This document shows positions 9,012 to 19,618 of a stretch of DNA of 64,000 nt, one piece after another; the first letter of the stretch is position 1, and each line of letters opens with the position of its first letter. The notes under the pieces were generated by a model. The model was not told the DNA's origin, searched no databases, and saw nothing but the letters and a program-made list of their open reading frames with translations. The stretch comes from Acidobacteriaceae bacterium (GTDB lineage Bacteria; Acidobacteriota; Terriglobia; Terriglobales; Acidobacteriaceae). The DNA lies in assembly GCA_035944135.1 (NCBI GenBank), contig DASZBM010000002.1, positions 186,001 through 250,000 of the forward strand, read 5' to 3'. The translations under genes were made by a program, and so were the position numbers.

Positions 9012-10403
9012 GTGCACGCAAGCGACAACCTGATCCTGATCACGCTGCTGGTGGAGCTGGGCGTGGCGGCCGCGGTGGCCAGTTCTCTGGCAAGATCCAC
9101 GCGGTTCAAGCGGCTGCTGCTGCGCGGCGCGGAGCGTACACGCGCCGAGACGATGGCCCTGGTTGCATGGATCTGCTTCCCGCTAATGCTGGGCGTGTGG
9201 GTGCGTGTGCGTGTGCCGAACTTTCTGGCTGCGGACCTTTCGTTTGAGGCGACAACGCTGCTGGCTCTGGTATTCGGCCCCGCTGCTGCGTTCGTGGGCG
9301 CCACTTTGCTGGCGCTTCCCGCCGTGCTGCATCACGAGTACTTTGCGCTCGGTGTGAACCTGTTTGTGGCGGCCATTTTCAGCACGTTTCGCGAGTTTGT
9401 GGACGAAGAGGATGTGTGGTCGTTCTCGCCACTCATCGACCTGAGTATCTACCGGTGGATTCGAAGCACGGTGCGGTTTCCGCACCTTGACCGGCAGATC
9501 TTTCTGCTGGTGCTGATCATGGCCGTGCAGCTCGTGACGAGCCTCATCTCGAGGTTCTATGGGACGCGATACTTCGAGCTCTACTCATACCGCTGGACGA
9601 TCGAACTTGCAATTTGCGCGTGCGCGCCGGTGGTCGTCGGGATCCCGCTGAAGATCTGGAATGCGGTGCGCATCGAGAGCAAGCTGGAGGAGCAGAGCCG
9701 CCTGCTGCTTGAGGCGCGGCTCGACGCATTGCAGCGGCAGATTAATCCGCACTTCCTATTCAACACGCTGAACTCCATCGCATCGCTTGTGCGCTCGCGG
9801 CCGGAGCTTGCGCGAGAGCTGATTGTGAAGCTCGGCAACATTCTGCGAGCGCTGCTGCGTGACCGCGACGCGTTCGTTCCGCTCGGGGAAGAGCTGGCGT
9901 TCACCGACGACTACATCGACATCGAGGTCGTGCGGTTCGGCGAGAAACTGCGCGTCGAAAAAGAGATTGCCGAAGAGACGCTGGAGTTTGTCGTTCCCAG
10001 CATGCTGCTGCAGCCGCTGATAGAAAACAGTATCAAGCACGGTCTGGAGCCGCGCATCAATGGCGGCACGGTTAGAGTGCGGTCGCGCCTGGAGGGCGAC
10101 CGGCTGGTGATTGAGGTCGAGGATGATGGTGTCGGCGTAGAGCCGGGACGCGACGTAACCGAGCCTGTAAGCGGCCTGGTGCGCGAAGGGTTCGGCATCG
10201 GGCTGCGCAACGTTCGCGAGCGCTTGCAGGTGCTCTACGGCGACGACGCCAGCGTAGAGATGGTGAGCCGGCCCGGGCGCGGAACGCGCGTGCGGCTGAG
10301 CGTGCCGGTGAACTCACCCCAGCGAACAAGTTCGCCGGGGACCCCGGCGCCGAGCGAGCGCGACGAGAGCCGCCGTGCGCGGGCTGCGGTCGCTGGCCGT
10401 TAA
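9012..10403 (+). CDS. LytS/YehU-type sensor histidine kinase (orphan)
   Basis: Membrane histidine kinase of the His_kinase/LytS family. Residues 1-215 hold about six hydrophobic segments. The phospho-acceptor is His247 in QINPHFLFNTLNS, followed by a HATPase domain (N-box LLQPLIENSIKHGLEPR, G1 box VEDDGVGVEP, G2 box GFGIGLRNVRERL). The partner is normally a LytTR response regulator in the same operon; none is adjacent, the next gene being eno. The start is a GTG. The last ~33 residues after LSVPVNSP are low-complexity and encoded partly by a 27-base sequence repeated inside dnaX, so the C-terminus is probably repeat-derived. Confidence 0.88.
   Translation: MHASDNLILITLLVELGVAAAVASSLARSTRFKRLLLRGAERTRAETMALVAWICFPLMLGVWVRVRVPNFLAADLSFEATTLLALVFGPAAAFVGATLLALPAVLHHEYFALGVNLFVAAIFSTFREFVDEEDVWSFSPLIDLSIYRWIRSTVRFPHLDRQIFLLVLIMAVQLVTSLISRFYGTRYFELYSYRWTIELAICACAPVVVGIPLKIWNAVRIESKLEEQSRLLLEARLDALQRQINPHFLFNTLNSIASLVRSRPELARELIVKLGNILRALLRDRDAFVPLGEELAFTDDYIDIEVVRFGEKLRVEKEIAEETLEFVVPSMLLQPLIENSIKHGLEPRINGGTVRVRSRLEGDRLVIEVEDDGVGVEPGRDVTEPVSGLVREGFGIGLRNVRERLQVLYGDDASVEMVSRPGRGTRVRLSVPVNSPQRTSSPGTPAPSERDESRRARAAVAGR
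10322..10348 (+). repeat. 27-bp dispersed repeat, copy 1 (kinase C-terminus)
   Basis: Begins GCGAACAAGTTCGCC and ends in the palindromic core CCGGGGACCCCGG plus C. It matches 26 of 27 bases with 23200-23226 inside dnaX, in the same orientation on this strand although the host genes are on opposite strands. Confidence 0.85.
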
Positions 10404-10410
10404 GTTGGCG

Positions 10411-10438
10411 AACAAGCAAGGGTGACCGGTTGCTTGTT
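10411..10438 (+). terminator. hairpin downstream of the LytS-type kinase
   Basis: Perfect 9-base arms, AACAAGCAA (10411-10419) and TTGCTTGTT (10430-10438), with a 10-base loop, eight bases after the kinase stop codon. No long T-tract follows. It probably separates the kinase from the eno operon. Confidence 0.55.
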
Positions 10439-10440
10439 AG

Positions 10441-11904
<1,464 letters not shown>

Positions 11905-11911
11905 GAGAACC

Positions 11912-13516
11912 ATGGCAAGGCGTAATGGACCGGTGGTCCTGACCATTCTTGACGGCTGGGGCTACCGGGCAGAAACGAAGGGCAACGCGATCGCGCTGGC
12001 TCGAAAGCCGAACTATGACAAGCTCTTGCGCGAGTATCCGAATACGCTGATCCATGCGAGCAATCACTGGGTCGGGCTGCCGGATGGGCAGATGGGCAAC
12101 TCTGAGGTGGGGCATCTGAACCTCGGCGCGGGCCGTATCGTGCGCATGGATATCACGCGCATTGATGCGGCGATTGCCAGCGGCGAGTTCTTTGAAGATC
12201 CGACACTGCTGAAGGCCATGCAGGCGGGAGCGCGCGCAGGACATGCGCTGCACCTGATTGGATTGGTGAGCGATGGTGGCGTGCATTCGCACCAGCGGCA
12301 TCTGCATGCCTTGATCAAGATGGCCGCGCAGCAGAAGCTGGAGCGTGTGTATGTGCACGCGTTTATGGATGGGCGCGATACGCTGCCGACGAGCGGCGCT
12401 GGATATCTCGGGGAGCTGCAGCAGGTCTTCGCGGAGTACGGTGTTGGCAAAATTGCGAGCGTCAGCGGACGCTATTACGCGATGGACCGCGACCTGCGCT
12501 GGGAGCGCGAACTGAAGGCGTTTCGCGCGATAGTGACGGGCACGCCCGAGGGTGGAACATCCGCGGATCCGATTGCGCGCGTGCATGAGAGCTACAACAA
12601 TGGAATTACCGACGAGTTCATTGAGCCGTTCGTGTGTGTGGACGCGAAGGGCGAGCCGATTGCGAAAATCAGCGACGGGGATGCAGTGATCTGCTTCAAC
12701 TACCGGGCGGACCGCGTGCGGCAGATTACGCGCGTGCTGGCGCGCCGCTCGGGGCTGGCCGCGGATCGCGGACTGTCGCTGCCGAAGGCCGCAGAGCTGG
12801 ATGAGACGATTCCTGTCGAGAGCACGCCGCGCGATCTGACGTACATCTGCATGACCCAGTACGATTCCAAGTTCGCGCTGCCAGTGGTGATTCCGCCGGA
12901 AAGCATGGAGAATCTGCTGGCGCACGTGATGGCGAAGTTCGAGCTTCGCAACCTACGCGTGGCGGAGACGGAAAAATATGCGCATGTGACGTACTTCTTC
13001 AACGGTGGCATCGAGAAGCCCTTTCCCGGTGAGGACCGTGAGCTGGTGCCGTCGAAGAAGGTAGCGACGTATGACCTTGCGCCGGAGATGTCGGCCGAGG
13101 GTATCGGCGACATCGTCGAGCGGGCAGTGAAGGACACGGCGTTTGATATCGTGATCGTCAATTTTGCGAACGCGGACATGGTCGGGCACTCGGGCAAGAT
13201 TGAGCCGACGGTGAAGGCCGTGGAGGCTGTCGATGCGCAACTCGGCCGGATCTATAACGCAGTGCGCGGAGCTGGTGCGAACTGGATCATCACGGCGGAC
13301 CACGGGAATGCAGAGATGCTGATCGACCCTGTGACCGGCGGCCCGCATACGGCGCATACGACGAACCCGGTGCCGTTCATCCTGGTGACGGACCAGGGGA
13401 AGAATGTTGGTGTGCGGGAGGGTGGATCGCTGCGGGATATCTCACCGACGGTGTTGGGTTTGGTCGGGCTGGAGTTGCCGAAGGAGATGACAGGCGGCGA
13501 TTTGCGGGTGTTGTGA
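11912..13516 (+). CDS. gpmI: 2,3-bisphosphoglycerate-independent phosphoglycerate mutase
   Basis: Cofactor-independent phosphoglycerate mutase (alkaline phosphatase superfamily, usually two Mn2+), converting 3- to 2-phosphoglycerate. The N-terminal metal motif is [12 protein letters not shown], the catalytic Ser lies in [15 protein letters not shown] near residue 66, and the C-terminal metal ligands are in [12 protein letters not shown] and ITADHGNAE...[11 protein letters not shown]. At 534 residues the length is slightly above the usual ~515. It starts seven bases after eno with GTAAGAGAACC before the ATG. Confidence 0.96.
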   Translation: MARRNGPVVLTILDGWGYRAETKGNAIALARKPNYDKLLREYPNTLIHASNHWVGLPDGQMGNSEVGHLNLGAGRIVRMDITRIDAAIASGEFFEDPTLLKAMQAGARAGHALHLIGLVSDGGVHSHQRHLHALIKMAAQQKLERVYVHAFMDGRDTLPTSGAGYLGELQQVFAEYGVGKIASVSGRYYAMDRDLRWERELKAFRAIVTGTPEGGTSADPIARVHESYNNGITDEFIEPFVCVDAKGEPIAKISDGDAVICFNYRADRVRQITRVLARRSGLAADRGLSLPKAAELDETIPVESTPRDLTYICMTQYDSKFALPVVIPPESMENLLAHVMAKFELRNLRVAETEKYAHVTYFFNGGIEKPFPGEDRELVPSKKVATYDLAPEMSAEGIGDIVERAVKDTAFDIVIVNFANADMVGHSGKIEPTVKAVEAVDAQLGRIYNAVRGAGANWIITADHGNAEMLIDPVTGGPHTAHTTNPVPFILVTDQGKNVGVREGGSLRDISPTVLGLVGLELPKEMTGGDLRVL

Positions 13517-13568
13517 GTATTTGTGGGCTGTAGCGGAAGCCGGAGTGCGCATCTAAGGAAGTGCACAC

Positions 13569-14816
13569 ATGGCCACGGCTCCGAAACTCGACCCTTTCGC
13601 GGAATCGACTGTCGACAGGTTTGCTCCGCATGTTCATGATTTACAGGAGTTCTTCGGCGCGCGCGGGGTGAGTTTTGGCTCGGCTCGGGACCTGAGCTCG
13701 TTTGTCGCTCGGCTGGAATCGGACACGAGCTTCCGCGACGAGATGGCGTCGATGGTGCGGGCGGTGATCTATCGCGAGCGCGACGGGCTGTCGCGACCGG
13801 AGTTGATCGAACTGCTGGCGATGGCGGCGACCGGCACGAAGGCGGATCATCTGGCGCTGCCTGAGCTTGGCGAGGCGGTGCGCAAGCTGATGACGTTCGT
13901 TGAAAGTGTGTTCCGGACGCGGTGGAATCCGGGCGCGACGGTGAGTGGACCGGCGCCGAGGCTCGTTCGTCGAGAAGCGGAGGAGGCTGCGCTGGAGCAG
14001 GAGGTTGCGCCCCAGCCGACACCGGCGGTGCACCCGATGACGGATCTGTTTTATCGTGCTCAAGTGGTGGCGAACGGGGGAGTGGCGGGGACCGTGGCCG
14101 AGGAGCGAAAGATCGAGAGCGTGCCGGAGAGCGAGCCGCAGGCGATGAAGAGTCCGGCTCCGGCAGAGCTTCCGAATGACGAGCAGTGGCATATTCCGCT
14201 GGAGGACTTTGCGGGGCCGGAGCCCGAGCGGGGGTCCAGGGCGTGGCTGTGGATTGCGGGAATCTGCGCTCTGCTGCTGGCGTTCAGCGCGGGGCTTTTT
14301 GTGCACCAGCGGATGATGATGGTACCGCTGCGCGATTCGAGCCAGCCGTATGAAGCGGCGCCTGCGGAGGCACCGGCGGCGGTGCCGGTGGCACCCGTGC
14401 ACCATGCCGGGGGAACGGCGGTGGATGACGATTGGCGGGCGCGGGCGACGAAGGTGAGGCGGGCACCGGCGTATGTTGCGGCCGAGCCGCCGATTGAGGC
14501 GGACCTGGAGCCGCGGTTCATGTCTCCGGCCACCATTGGGGCGTCGCCGGCGCTGATGGAGAGCCGTCTGGTGTATGCGCCGCCGGCGGGGTATCCGGCG
14601 CTGGCAAAGATGACCCATGTGCAGGGCAAGGTGATGGTGCAGGCAGTGGTGGGGAAGAACGGGCAGGTGCTCCGGGCGGAGGCCATCAGCGGGCATCGAC
14701 TGCTGCGCGGGGCGGCGGTGCGTGAGGTGTTCGGGCGGAGGTATCGGCCGTACATTCTGGACGACCGGCCGCGCGACGTCGCCACAATTGTGACGGTGGA
14801 TTTCAGGTTGAAGTAG
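13569..14816 (+). CDS. single-pass membrane protein with TonB C-terminal-like domain
   Basis: 415-residue protein of unknown role. Residues 1-115 form a soluble, mostly helical cytoplasmic region; 116-220 are low-complexity and acidic; one transmembrane helix lies near 222-245 (AWLWIAGICALLLAFSAGLFV); a proline/alanine linker follows; and residues ~335-415 resemble the TonB C-terminal fold (YPALAKMTHVQGKVMVQAVVGKNGQVLRAEAISGH... YRPYILDDRP). This layout resembles energy transducers, but the large cytoplasmic N-terminal region is unusual for TonB and no exbB/exbD is nearby. A signalling or envelope-coupling role is possible. Confidence 0.7.
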   Translation: MATAPKLDPFAESTVDRFAPHVHDLQEFFGARGVSFGSARDLSSFVARLESDTSFRDEMASMVRAVIYRERDGLSRPELIELLAMAATGTKADHLALPELGEAVRKLMTFVESVFRTRWNPGATVSGPAPRLVRREAEEAALEQEVAPQPTPAVHPMTDLFYRAQVVANGGVAGTVAEERKIESVPESEPQAMKSPAPAELPNDEQWHIPLEDFAGPEPERGSRAWLWIAGICALLLAFSAGLFVHQRMMMVPLRDSSQPYEAAPAEAPAAVPVAPVHHAGGTAVDDDWRARATKVRRAPAYVAAEPPIEADLEPRFMSPATIGASPALMESRLVYAPPAGYPALAKMTHVQGKVMVQAVVGKNGQVLRAEAISGHRLLRGAAVREVFGRRYRPYILDDRPRDVATIVTVDFRLK

Positions 14817-14847
14817 GGACCCCCTCCCCCCCCGGTACTTTTTGCGC

Positions 14848-14870
14848 AAAGTCTTCGGAGGAGAGACTTT
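14848..14870 (+). terminator. hairpin after the TonB-domain gene
   Basis: Arms AAAGTCT (14848-14854) and AGACTTT (14864-14870) around a nine-base loop, about 30 bases after the stop codon and after a C-rich homopolymer tract (14820-14833). Confidence 0.4.
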
Positions 14871-14920
14871 AGGTCTGGACTTTCCCAAGATGGGAAACGT
14901 GTGGGCGGTCCGGGCTGAAA

Positions 14921-14946
14921 CGAGGGCTTCGTGTGGGAAGCCCTCG
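14921..14946. terminator. bidirectional terminator between convergent genes
   Basis: Perfect 10-base arms CGAGGGCTTC (14921-14930) and GAAGCCCTCG (14937-14946) with a six-base loop. It lies 20 bases beyond the stop of the minus-strand secreted protein and about 100 bases beyond the plus-strand gene, so it can serve both. On the minus strand the stem is followed by TTTC. Confidence 0.75.
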
Positions 14947-14965
14947 CTTGTCAAGTGCGGGATGG

Positions 14966-16906
14966 TTATGGGGTGACCCTGGCGATTCGGGTATCCCAAT
15001 TGCCGAGGGCGGCGCGGGTGGCGCCGCAGGTGCCGAGAGGGGTGGAGGCGAGGTACTGGGTGAGGGTGCAGGTCTGCCCGATGTACTCCTGGGCGAACCA
15101 GATGGAGTTGCCGTCGGGAACGGCTGCGCCGTAGTCGCCCCAGCGCGGGTCAAAGCCGCCGATGAAGTAGCCGGTGAAGCCATCGTTGGCTCCGACGCCG
15201 GGCGCGGTGATCTGGACAGCGCCGGTTCCGGTTTTGTCGTCGAGGGTAGTGAACGCGACGCTTGGGTAATTGGAAGGCCCGGTGGCCGTGAAGGAGATGA
15301 TGCCCCGGCCGTTCTGGGTCGCGGCGACGGAGCCGTAGGTCATATCGAGGTTGGGATCGCCGAGGTAGCCCTGGAGGTCGACGGTTGCGGTGGGTGTGCC
15401 GCCGCCGGCCCTGGGATGAAGGATGAAGTAGGCGAGACCCATGGACACGGAGCCGTCGTCGAAGGCGAGGCCGGTGCCGAGAGAGGTCCAGAGCTTGCCG
15501 TTCGAGTAATAGATCTGCTGGATCCGGGAGTCATTGGCGGCGAGTGGAGCGATGACCTCGGTGTAGGGGTTGCTGTAGCCGATCAGAGCGGCGCACGACT
15601 TGATGTTGAGGCACTGGCCGAGCGGCCAGTTGACGTTGCCTCCGCCGGGAGCCTGGCCGACGCCATCGGTGAATGAGCCGGGCTGGCGAGCGAAGCCGGG
15701 GACAGCGTAGGGCTCGGTGTTGACGATGGAATTGACGAGAGTAGGTGGCTGGTTGAACCAGAGGTTGAAGGTGTTGGTGAGGGACCAAAGCTGGAGGCGA
15801 TCGTCGACGGCGCTGTCCTGGAAGACCGCGAGCGAACTGAGGAAGTATTCCGTGCCGCCGAATTCAGAAGGGAATGGACCGGCAGAGAGCGCGGGCCAGA
15901 CCGAGAAGCCGGGCAGACCGGAAGCGGAGTTAGTGGATGGGTCGGCGGTGTTGTATTCGAAGACGGTGATGGATGGCGCAGAGGTGATGAGGGCGAACTT
16001 GGAGATGGCATAGATCTGCGCGCCGATGAAGCCGGGCCCGAAGAACGCGAATTCGTTAGAGGTGAGATAGACGCCGTTCGCGTCCGTACCGACCTTTGGG
16101 TAGTCGCCGAGGCAGGGACCGCCGGCGCAGTTGTGGTTGGGCGTGCCCTGGGTGCCATCGTCCTGGACGGGGATGCGGTAGATGGTCCAGAGACCGAGCG
16201 GATTGGCGGTGCGGCTGACGGCGAGATCGAGGTGATTGGTGCCGGAGAGAGTGGAGGTGGTGCCTACGCGATCGAGCGTGAGAACGAGATGGAACCAGCG
16301 CTGCACGGAGGGGTCGAAGTAGCAGCTTGGGTCGGTGATGGAGGGACCGTAGACACCGGCGGCGCGGTTGACGGCCGGAATGTAGCCGTAGAAGTCGTTG
16401 AGTGAGACGGGGCCGGTGAGCGGGGTGCCGTCGGACTTGAACACGCGGAGGACGTCGTTGACGGTTTCGAGGACGTAGCCGTTGCCTGCGCAGAGGCCCT
16501 GATCGGGAGGCTCGACGGAGAACTGATTGCCGTTGTCGGCGTAGCGCTGCTGGTAGAAGTCGAGACCATCGAAATTAAGGGAAGGCGTGGGCATCGGCTT
16601 TGCTTGCGACGAAAGGGCGGAAGCGTGGACGTTGCCGGCGCGGATGGTCTGGTGGAGCGGCCGGTTGATGAGCCGGGTGAACGGGACGTGGCCTGTGGTG
16701 TCATTGCCGCTGTCGTGGTCGGGAACCGCGGCGAGCGCCGGGTCGATCTCGGGATTGCCGTTGACGCTGCCGGTGCCGGTGGAGGTGAAGTAGCCGGTGC
16801 CTCCGGAGGGAATTTGACGACTGAAATTTTGTGCGGAGAGAGCGAGGTTGAAGGTGAGGAACCCGAAGGCAAACGTGGCCGGAACAATTCTGCATAACAA
16901 AGTCAT
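14966..16906 (-). CDS. large secreted protein of unknown function
   Basis: About 646 residues from the ATG at 16906, chosen because a signal peptide follows directly (IVPATFAFGFLTFNLALSAQ). The mature protein is rich in Gly, Thr, Asn and aromatic residues and contains PSITDPSCYFDPSVQRWFHLVLTL, DYPKVGTDANGVYLTSNEF and WGDYGAAVPDGNSIWFAQEYIG. These suggest a beta-propeller-like extracellular protein, but no catalytic motif was recognised. Cysteine pairs (for example CAGGPCLGD) may form disulfides. An ATG at 16957 would add 17 residues ahead of the signal peptide. It shares strand and spacing with the secreted protein upstream. Confidence 0.7.
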   Translation of the reverse strand: MTLLCRIVPATFAFGFLTFNLALSAQNFSRQIPSGGTGYFTSTGTGSVNGNPEIDPALAAVPDHDSGNDTTGHVPFTRLINRPLHQTIRAGNVHASALSSQAKPMPTPSLNFDGLDFYQQRYADNGNQFSVEPPDQGLCAGNGYVLETVNDVLRVFKSDGTPLTGPVSLNDFYGYIPAVNRAAGVYGPSITDPSCYFDPSVQRWFHLVLTLDRVGTTSTLSGTNHLDLAVSRTANPLGLWTIYRIPVQDDGTQGTPNHNCAGGPCLGDYPKVGTDANGVYLTSNEFAFFGPGFIGAQIYAISKFALITSAPSITVFEYNTADPSTNSASGLPGFSVWPALSAGPFPSEFGGTEYFLSSLAVFQDSAVDDRLQLWSLTNTFNLWFNQPPTLVNSIVNTEPYAVPGFARQPGSFTDGVGQAPGGGNVNWPLGQCLNIKSCAALIGYSNPYTEVIAPLAANDSRIQQIYYSNGKLWTSLGTGLAFDDGSVSMGLAYFILHPRAGGGTPTATVDLQGYLGDPNLDMTYGSVAATQNGRGIISFTATGPSNYPSVAFTTLDDKTGTGAVQITAPGVGANDGFTGYFIGGFDPRWGDYGAAVPDGNSIWFAQEYIGQTCTLTQYLASTPLGTCGATRAALGNWDTRIARVTP

Positions 16907-17008
16907 GTTGTCCTCGTAGCCGATCGGAAATGTTTGGTGCGGTATGAAAGCTAGCACCGGATGTCCGGAGATGGCGAGAGGAATAAGCGTCGTGTGGCGG
17001 GGCTGCGG

Positions 17009-17770
17009 CTACTTGTTTGCCGGAAGTGGATGGTTCAACTCCACGACCGTGTACCCGGCGGGTGGCGTGAACAGCGCAGGGTCAGGATCGCCCTGCTTCA
17101 GGTCGACGACCTCGACGGTCCGTCGTCCGGTGCCGGAGTTGTCGGTGATCTGCAACACCTGAAGATCGAGCTTGGTGGCAAACCATGTCTCTTCGACGAT
17201 CTTGTGACCGGCCGGCGTGGTGTTCACGGTGCGGTTGCCGACGGTTGTGACGCCATCGATGGTTTTGGTGCCGAGGTCCTGCTCGTGAATGCCCATGGCT
17301 TCGAGGGCAGCGCGGCCGTCGTCGTCACTTTGGTCCGCCGGTGTGGGCGGGTGCGGGTGGCGGACGGGCCCGTAGAGGACGCGACCCACCTTGGCGGGAT
17401 CGTCATCCTTCCATGAGTAGGTGGCTCCGGTGGCGGTGTCATAGATCAAGGTCTGGAGCACAGGATGGCGGACGCCGTCGGGACCGGGCTGGCAGCCGAG
17501 CGATCTCTTCTGCCAGAGCCTGCCAGCGGCGTCGCGCGCCTGATACGTCGTTACGGAGGCGTGAGTGGTGGTTCCGTCGGGGAGCGTCTTGTCCTCGGTG
17601 GTTTTCACGGTGGCGCTGTAGGGCTCGCCGAGCGTGGGCAGGGGCGGCATCGACAGCGCACCTAAGGCCACGGGTGTGGTGCATGGAGCCGGAGCCTGGG
17701 CCGCAGCGCTGAACGCGATGGCCATCGAAGATGCAATGATCCACGCTGGCCATTGATTGCGCTTCAACAT
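17009..17770 (-). CDS. secreted protein of unknown function
   Basis: 253 residues with an N-terminal signal peptide (WIIASSMAIAFSAAAQA) and no further transmembrane segment. The body includes YSATVKTTEDKTLPDGTTT, RDAAGRLWQKRSLGCQPG, and a C-terminal VEVVDLKQGDPDPALFTPPAGYTVVE. The latter resembles tails of acidobacterial outer-membrane-associated hypothetical proteins in which a fitted coefficient-like DPALFxPPxGY motif recurs. No enzyme motif is recognised. Transcribed in the same direction as the next gene, about 100 bases apart. Confidence 0.7.
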   Translation of the reverse strand: MLKRNQWPAWIIASSMAIAFSAAAQAPAPCTTPVALGALSMPPLPTLGEPYSATVKTTEDKTLPDGTTTHASVTTYQARDAAGRLWQKRSLGCQPGPDGVRHPVLQTLIYDTATGATYSWKDDDPAKVGRVLYGPVRHPHPPTPADQSDDDGRAALEAMGIHEQDLGTKTIDGVTTVGNRTVNTTPAGHKIVEETWFATKLDLQVLQITDNSGTGRRTVEVVDLKQGDPDPALFTPPAGYTVVELNHPLPANK

Positions 17771-17827
17771 TCGTTCGAGTTTCCTCTCACCGTTTGATGA
17801 ACGCTCCGACTATATCTCAGGCGGCGA

Positions 17828-18742
17828 TTAGTTCGGTGCGCGGTACCGGCGAAGTTGGATGGCTGCGGCAAGGAAGAGGGCGGCGACGATGAGGCCGCCC
17901 CAGAGGCCGGGGCTGGCGAGGAAGTGGCCGGGGTTCAGAGATGCCGCGTGATGTCCCATCTCTGTGCCAAAAGACATTCCCGAGGGTTGTCCGCCTATGC
18001 GGGATTTGAGGAAGTTAATGAAGTGCGCTGTGTTGAAGGCGATCTTTTCGATGATTGCGATTGCCAGTGGCGGCAGGAACGCCCACAGCAACGGCACGCG
18101 CGGCGCCCAGGCGGAGACAAGGAGAAGCCAGGCGAAGATGGGAGCGTACCAGAGCGAGTGCACGGCGATGAGGTGGTAGAGCAGGCCGGCCTGCATTTGA
18201 AGGAGCGGGAGCTGGCGGATCACACTGAGGCTTCGTCCGTGGGCTGCGAGCGTCGCGGCGTCAACGCCGAGAATGACGCACTGCGTTACGACTGTGATGG
18301 CGAAAGTCACGAGGGGAATGATGAGCAGCGGGATAGTCGCCTTGGACAGCACGGTTACCGTGTCGGAGACCGGGAGAGATTTCCAGAAGAAGATGCTGCG
18401 GTCGCGGCGCTCTCCGTAGATGGCGTCGAGGCAATAGAAGATGGCGACGACGAAGGTGACGCCCATGATGAGCAGTGCTGTGAAGCCGCACTGCGTAGCG
18501 ATGATGTTTTGCTGCTGCATGGCGTCCGGGGAGAGCAGGTTGCCTGTGCCGTGAAACGAGCCGAACAATGTGCCGAGGATGGCCAGACCAGCGGCGGCGA
18601 GCGGGGCGATGTAGATGGAGCGGTTCTCCCAGAGCTCGCGGCGGATGGACCAGAAGAATGGGCGCGTGGGGCGGGTGGGTGAGTCGGCGATGGCTTGAGA
18701 TTCGAAGCGGGAATCGGAGACTGTGTTTGTGTTGGCGTTCAT
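17828..18742 (-). CDS. ABC-2-type transporter permease
   Basis: 304-residue membrane protein with about six hydrophobic segments (for example SIYIAPLAAAGLAILGTLF, TALLIMGVTFVVAIFYCLDAIY, PLLIIPLVTFAITVVTQ, LWAFLPPLAIAIIEKI, LWGGLIVAALFLAAAIQL). RRELWENRSIY near residue 35 resembles ABC-2 exporter permeases controlled by YtrA-type regulators. Its ATG overlaps the stop of the ATPase gene (ATGA), making the last gene of a GntR-ATPase-permease operon. The substrate is unknown; similar operons respond to envelope-active antibiotics. Confidence 0.82.
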   Translation of the reverse strand: MNANTNTVSDSRFESQAIADSPTRPTRPFFWSIRRELWENRSIYIAPLAAAGLAILGTLFGSFHGTGNLLSPDAMQQQNIIATQCGFTALLIMGVTFVVAIFYCLDAIYGERRDRSIFFWKSLPVSDTVTVLSKATIPLLIIPLVTFAITVVTQCVILGVDAATLAAHGRSLSVIRQLPLLQMQAGLLYHLIAVHSLWYAPIFAWLLLVSAWAPRVPLLWAFLPPLAIAIIEKIAFNTAHFINFLKSRIGGQPSGMSFGTEMGHHAASLNPGHFLASPGLWGGLIVAALFLAAAIQLRRYRAPN

Positions 18743-19614
18743 GCTGCCACCTCCTCGCGAGTGGTGGATCGGTTGCCGAGGATTGCGACGAAGAGGTCGG
18801 CGATGCTGGGCGTGCGGACTTCGCCGAGGGTGGTGAGACGGTCGCGGTCGATGCCTTCGAAGAGCAGGATGCTGCGGCCGAAGCCGGGGCGTTCGTTTAG
18901 TGGCTTGAGGGCGCGGGCTTCGGGCAGTTTGTCGGGGTTGACGCTGACCTCGGCGTAGCGGGATTCGAAGTTGTCTATGGAGGAGTTGAAGACGATGCGG
19001 CCGCGGTCGATGAACATGACGTCGGTGAGGATGTTCTGGATCTCGTCGACCTGGTGGGTGGTGATGAGAATGGTGCGGGTGTGGTCGAAGTAGTCGTTGA
19101 GGAGGGAGTCGTAGAACTGCTTGCGGTAGAGGATGTCGAGGCCGAGGGTGGGTTCGTCGAGGACGAGAAGTTTCGCGTCGATGGCCATGATGAGGGCGAG
19201 GTGAAGCTGGGTGACCATGCCCTTGGAGAGCTGTTTGACCTTGCTGTGCGGCTGGATGGAGGTCCTGGCGAGGAAGGCTTCGGCCTTGGCGCGGTCGAAG
19301 CGGGGGTGGACGCCTGCGACGAAGTCCAGAGCCTGCGAGACGCGCATCCAGCGGGGGAGGACGGCGACGTCGGCGATGAAGCAGACATCGCGCATGAGGA
19401 TGTCGCGCTGGGTCCAGGGGTCGCGGCCGAGGACGCGCAGGGAGCCATCGTAGGAGGTGAGGCCGAGGATGGCGTTGAGTGCGGTGGTTTTGCCGGCGCC
19501 GTTGGGGCCGATGAGGCCGAGGATGCGGCCTTCTTCGACGCGGAGGTCGATGCCGTCGAGCGCGGTTGTTGCACCGTAGTGTTTGCGCAGATTGTGCGCT
19601 TCAATGGATGTCAT
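18739..19614 (-). CDS. ABC transporter ATPase (YtrB/CcmA-like)
   Basis: 291-residue ATP-binding subunit of an exporter. Walker A is GPNGAGKTT near residue 38, the signature is degenerate (KQLSKGMVTQLHL), Walker B is LLVLDEPTLGLD and the switch His lies in ITTHQVDEI. About 80 residues follow the ABC core and hold a DrrA-like C-terminal extension. It begins four bases after the GntR-family regulator and overlaps the permease by four bases, so the three genes form one translationally coupled unit. Confidence 0.88.
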   Translation of the reverse strand: MTSIEAHNLRKHYGATTALDGIDLRVEEGRILGLIGPNGAGKTTALNAILGLTSYDGSLRVLGRDPWTQRDILMRDVCFIADVAVLPRWMRVSQALDFVAGVHPRFDRAKAEAFLARTSIQPHSKVKQLSKGMVTQLHLALIMAIDAKLLVLDEPTLGLDILYRKQFYDSLLNDYFDHTRTILITTHQVDEIQNILTDVMFIDRGRIVFNSSIDNFESRYAEVSVNPDKLPEARALKPLNERPGFGRSILLFEGIDRDRLTTLGEVRTPSIADLFVAILGNRSTTREEVAA

Positions 19615-19618
19615 TTGC

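Noticed and set aside
14820-14833. C-rich homopolymer tract as a phase-variation switch
   Set aside because: It lies after a stop codon between convergent genes, so length change would not alter any reading frame.
13641-14999. 452-codon minus-strand frame antisense to the TonB-domain gene
   Set aside because: Arg/His/Pro-rich shadow frame typical of high G+C DNA; the plus strand has clear domains.
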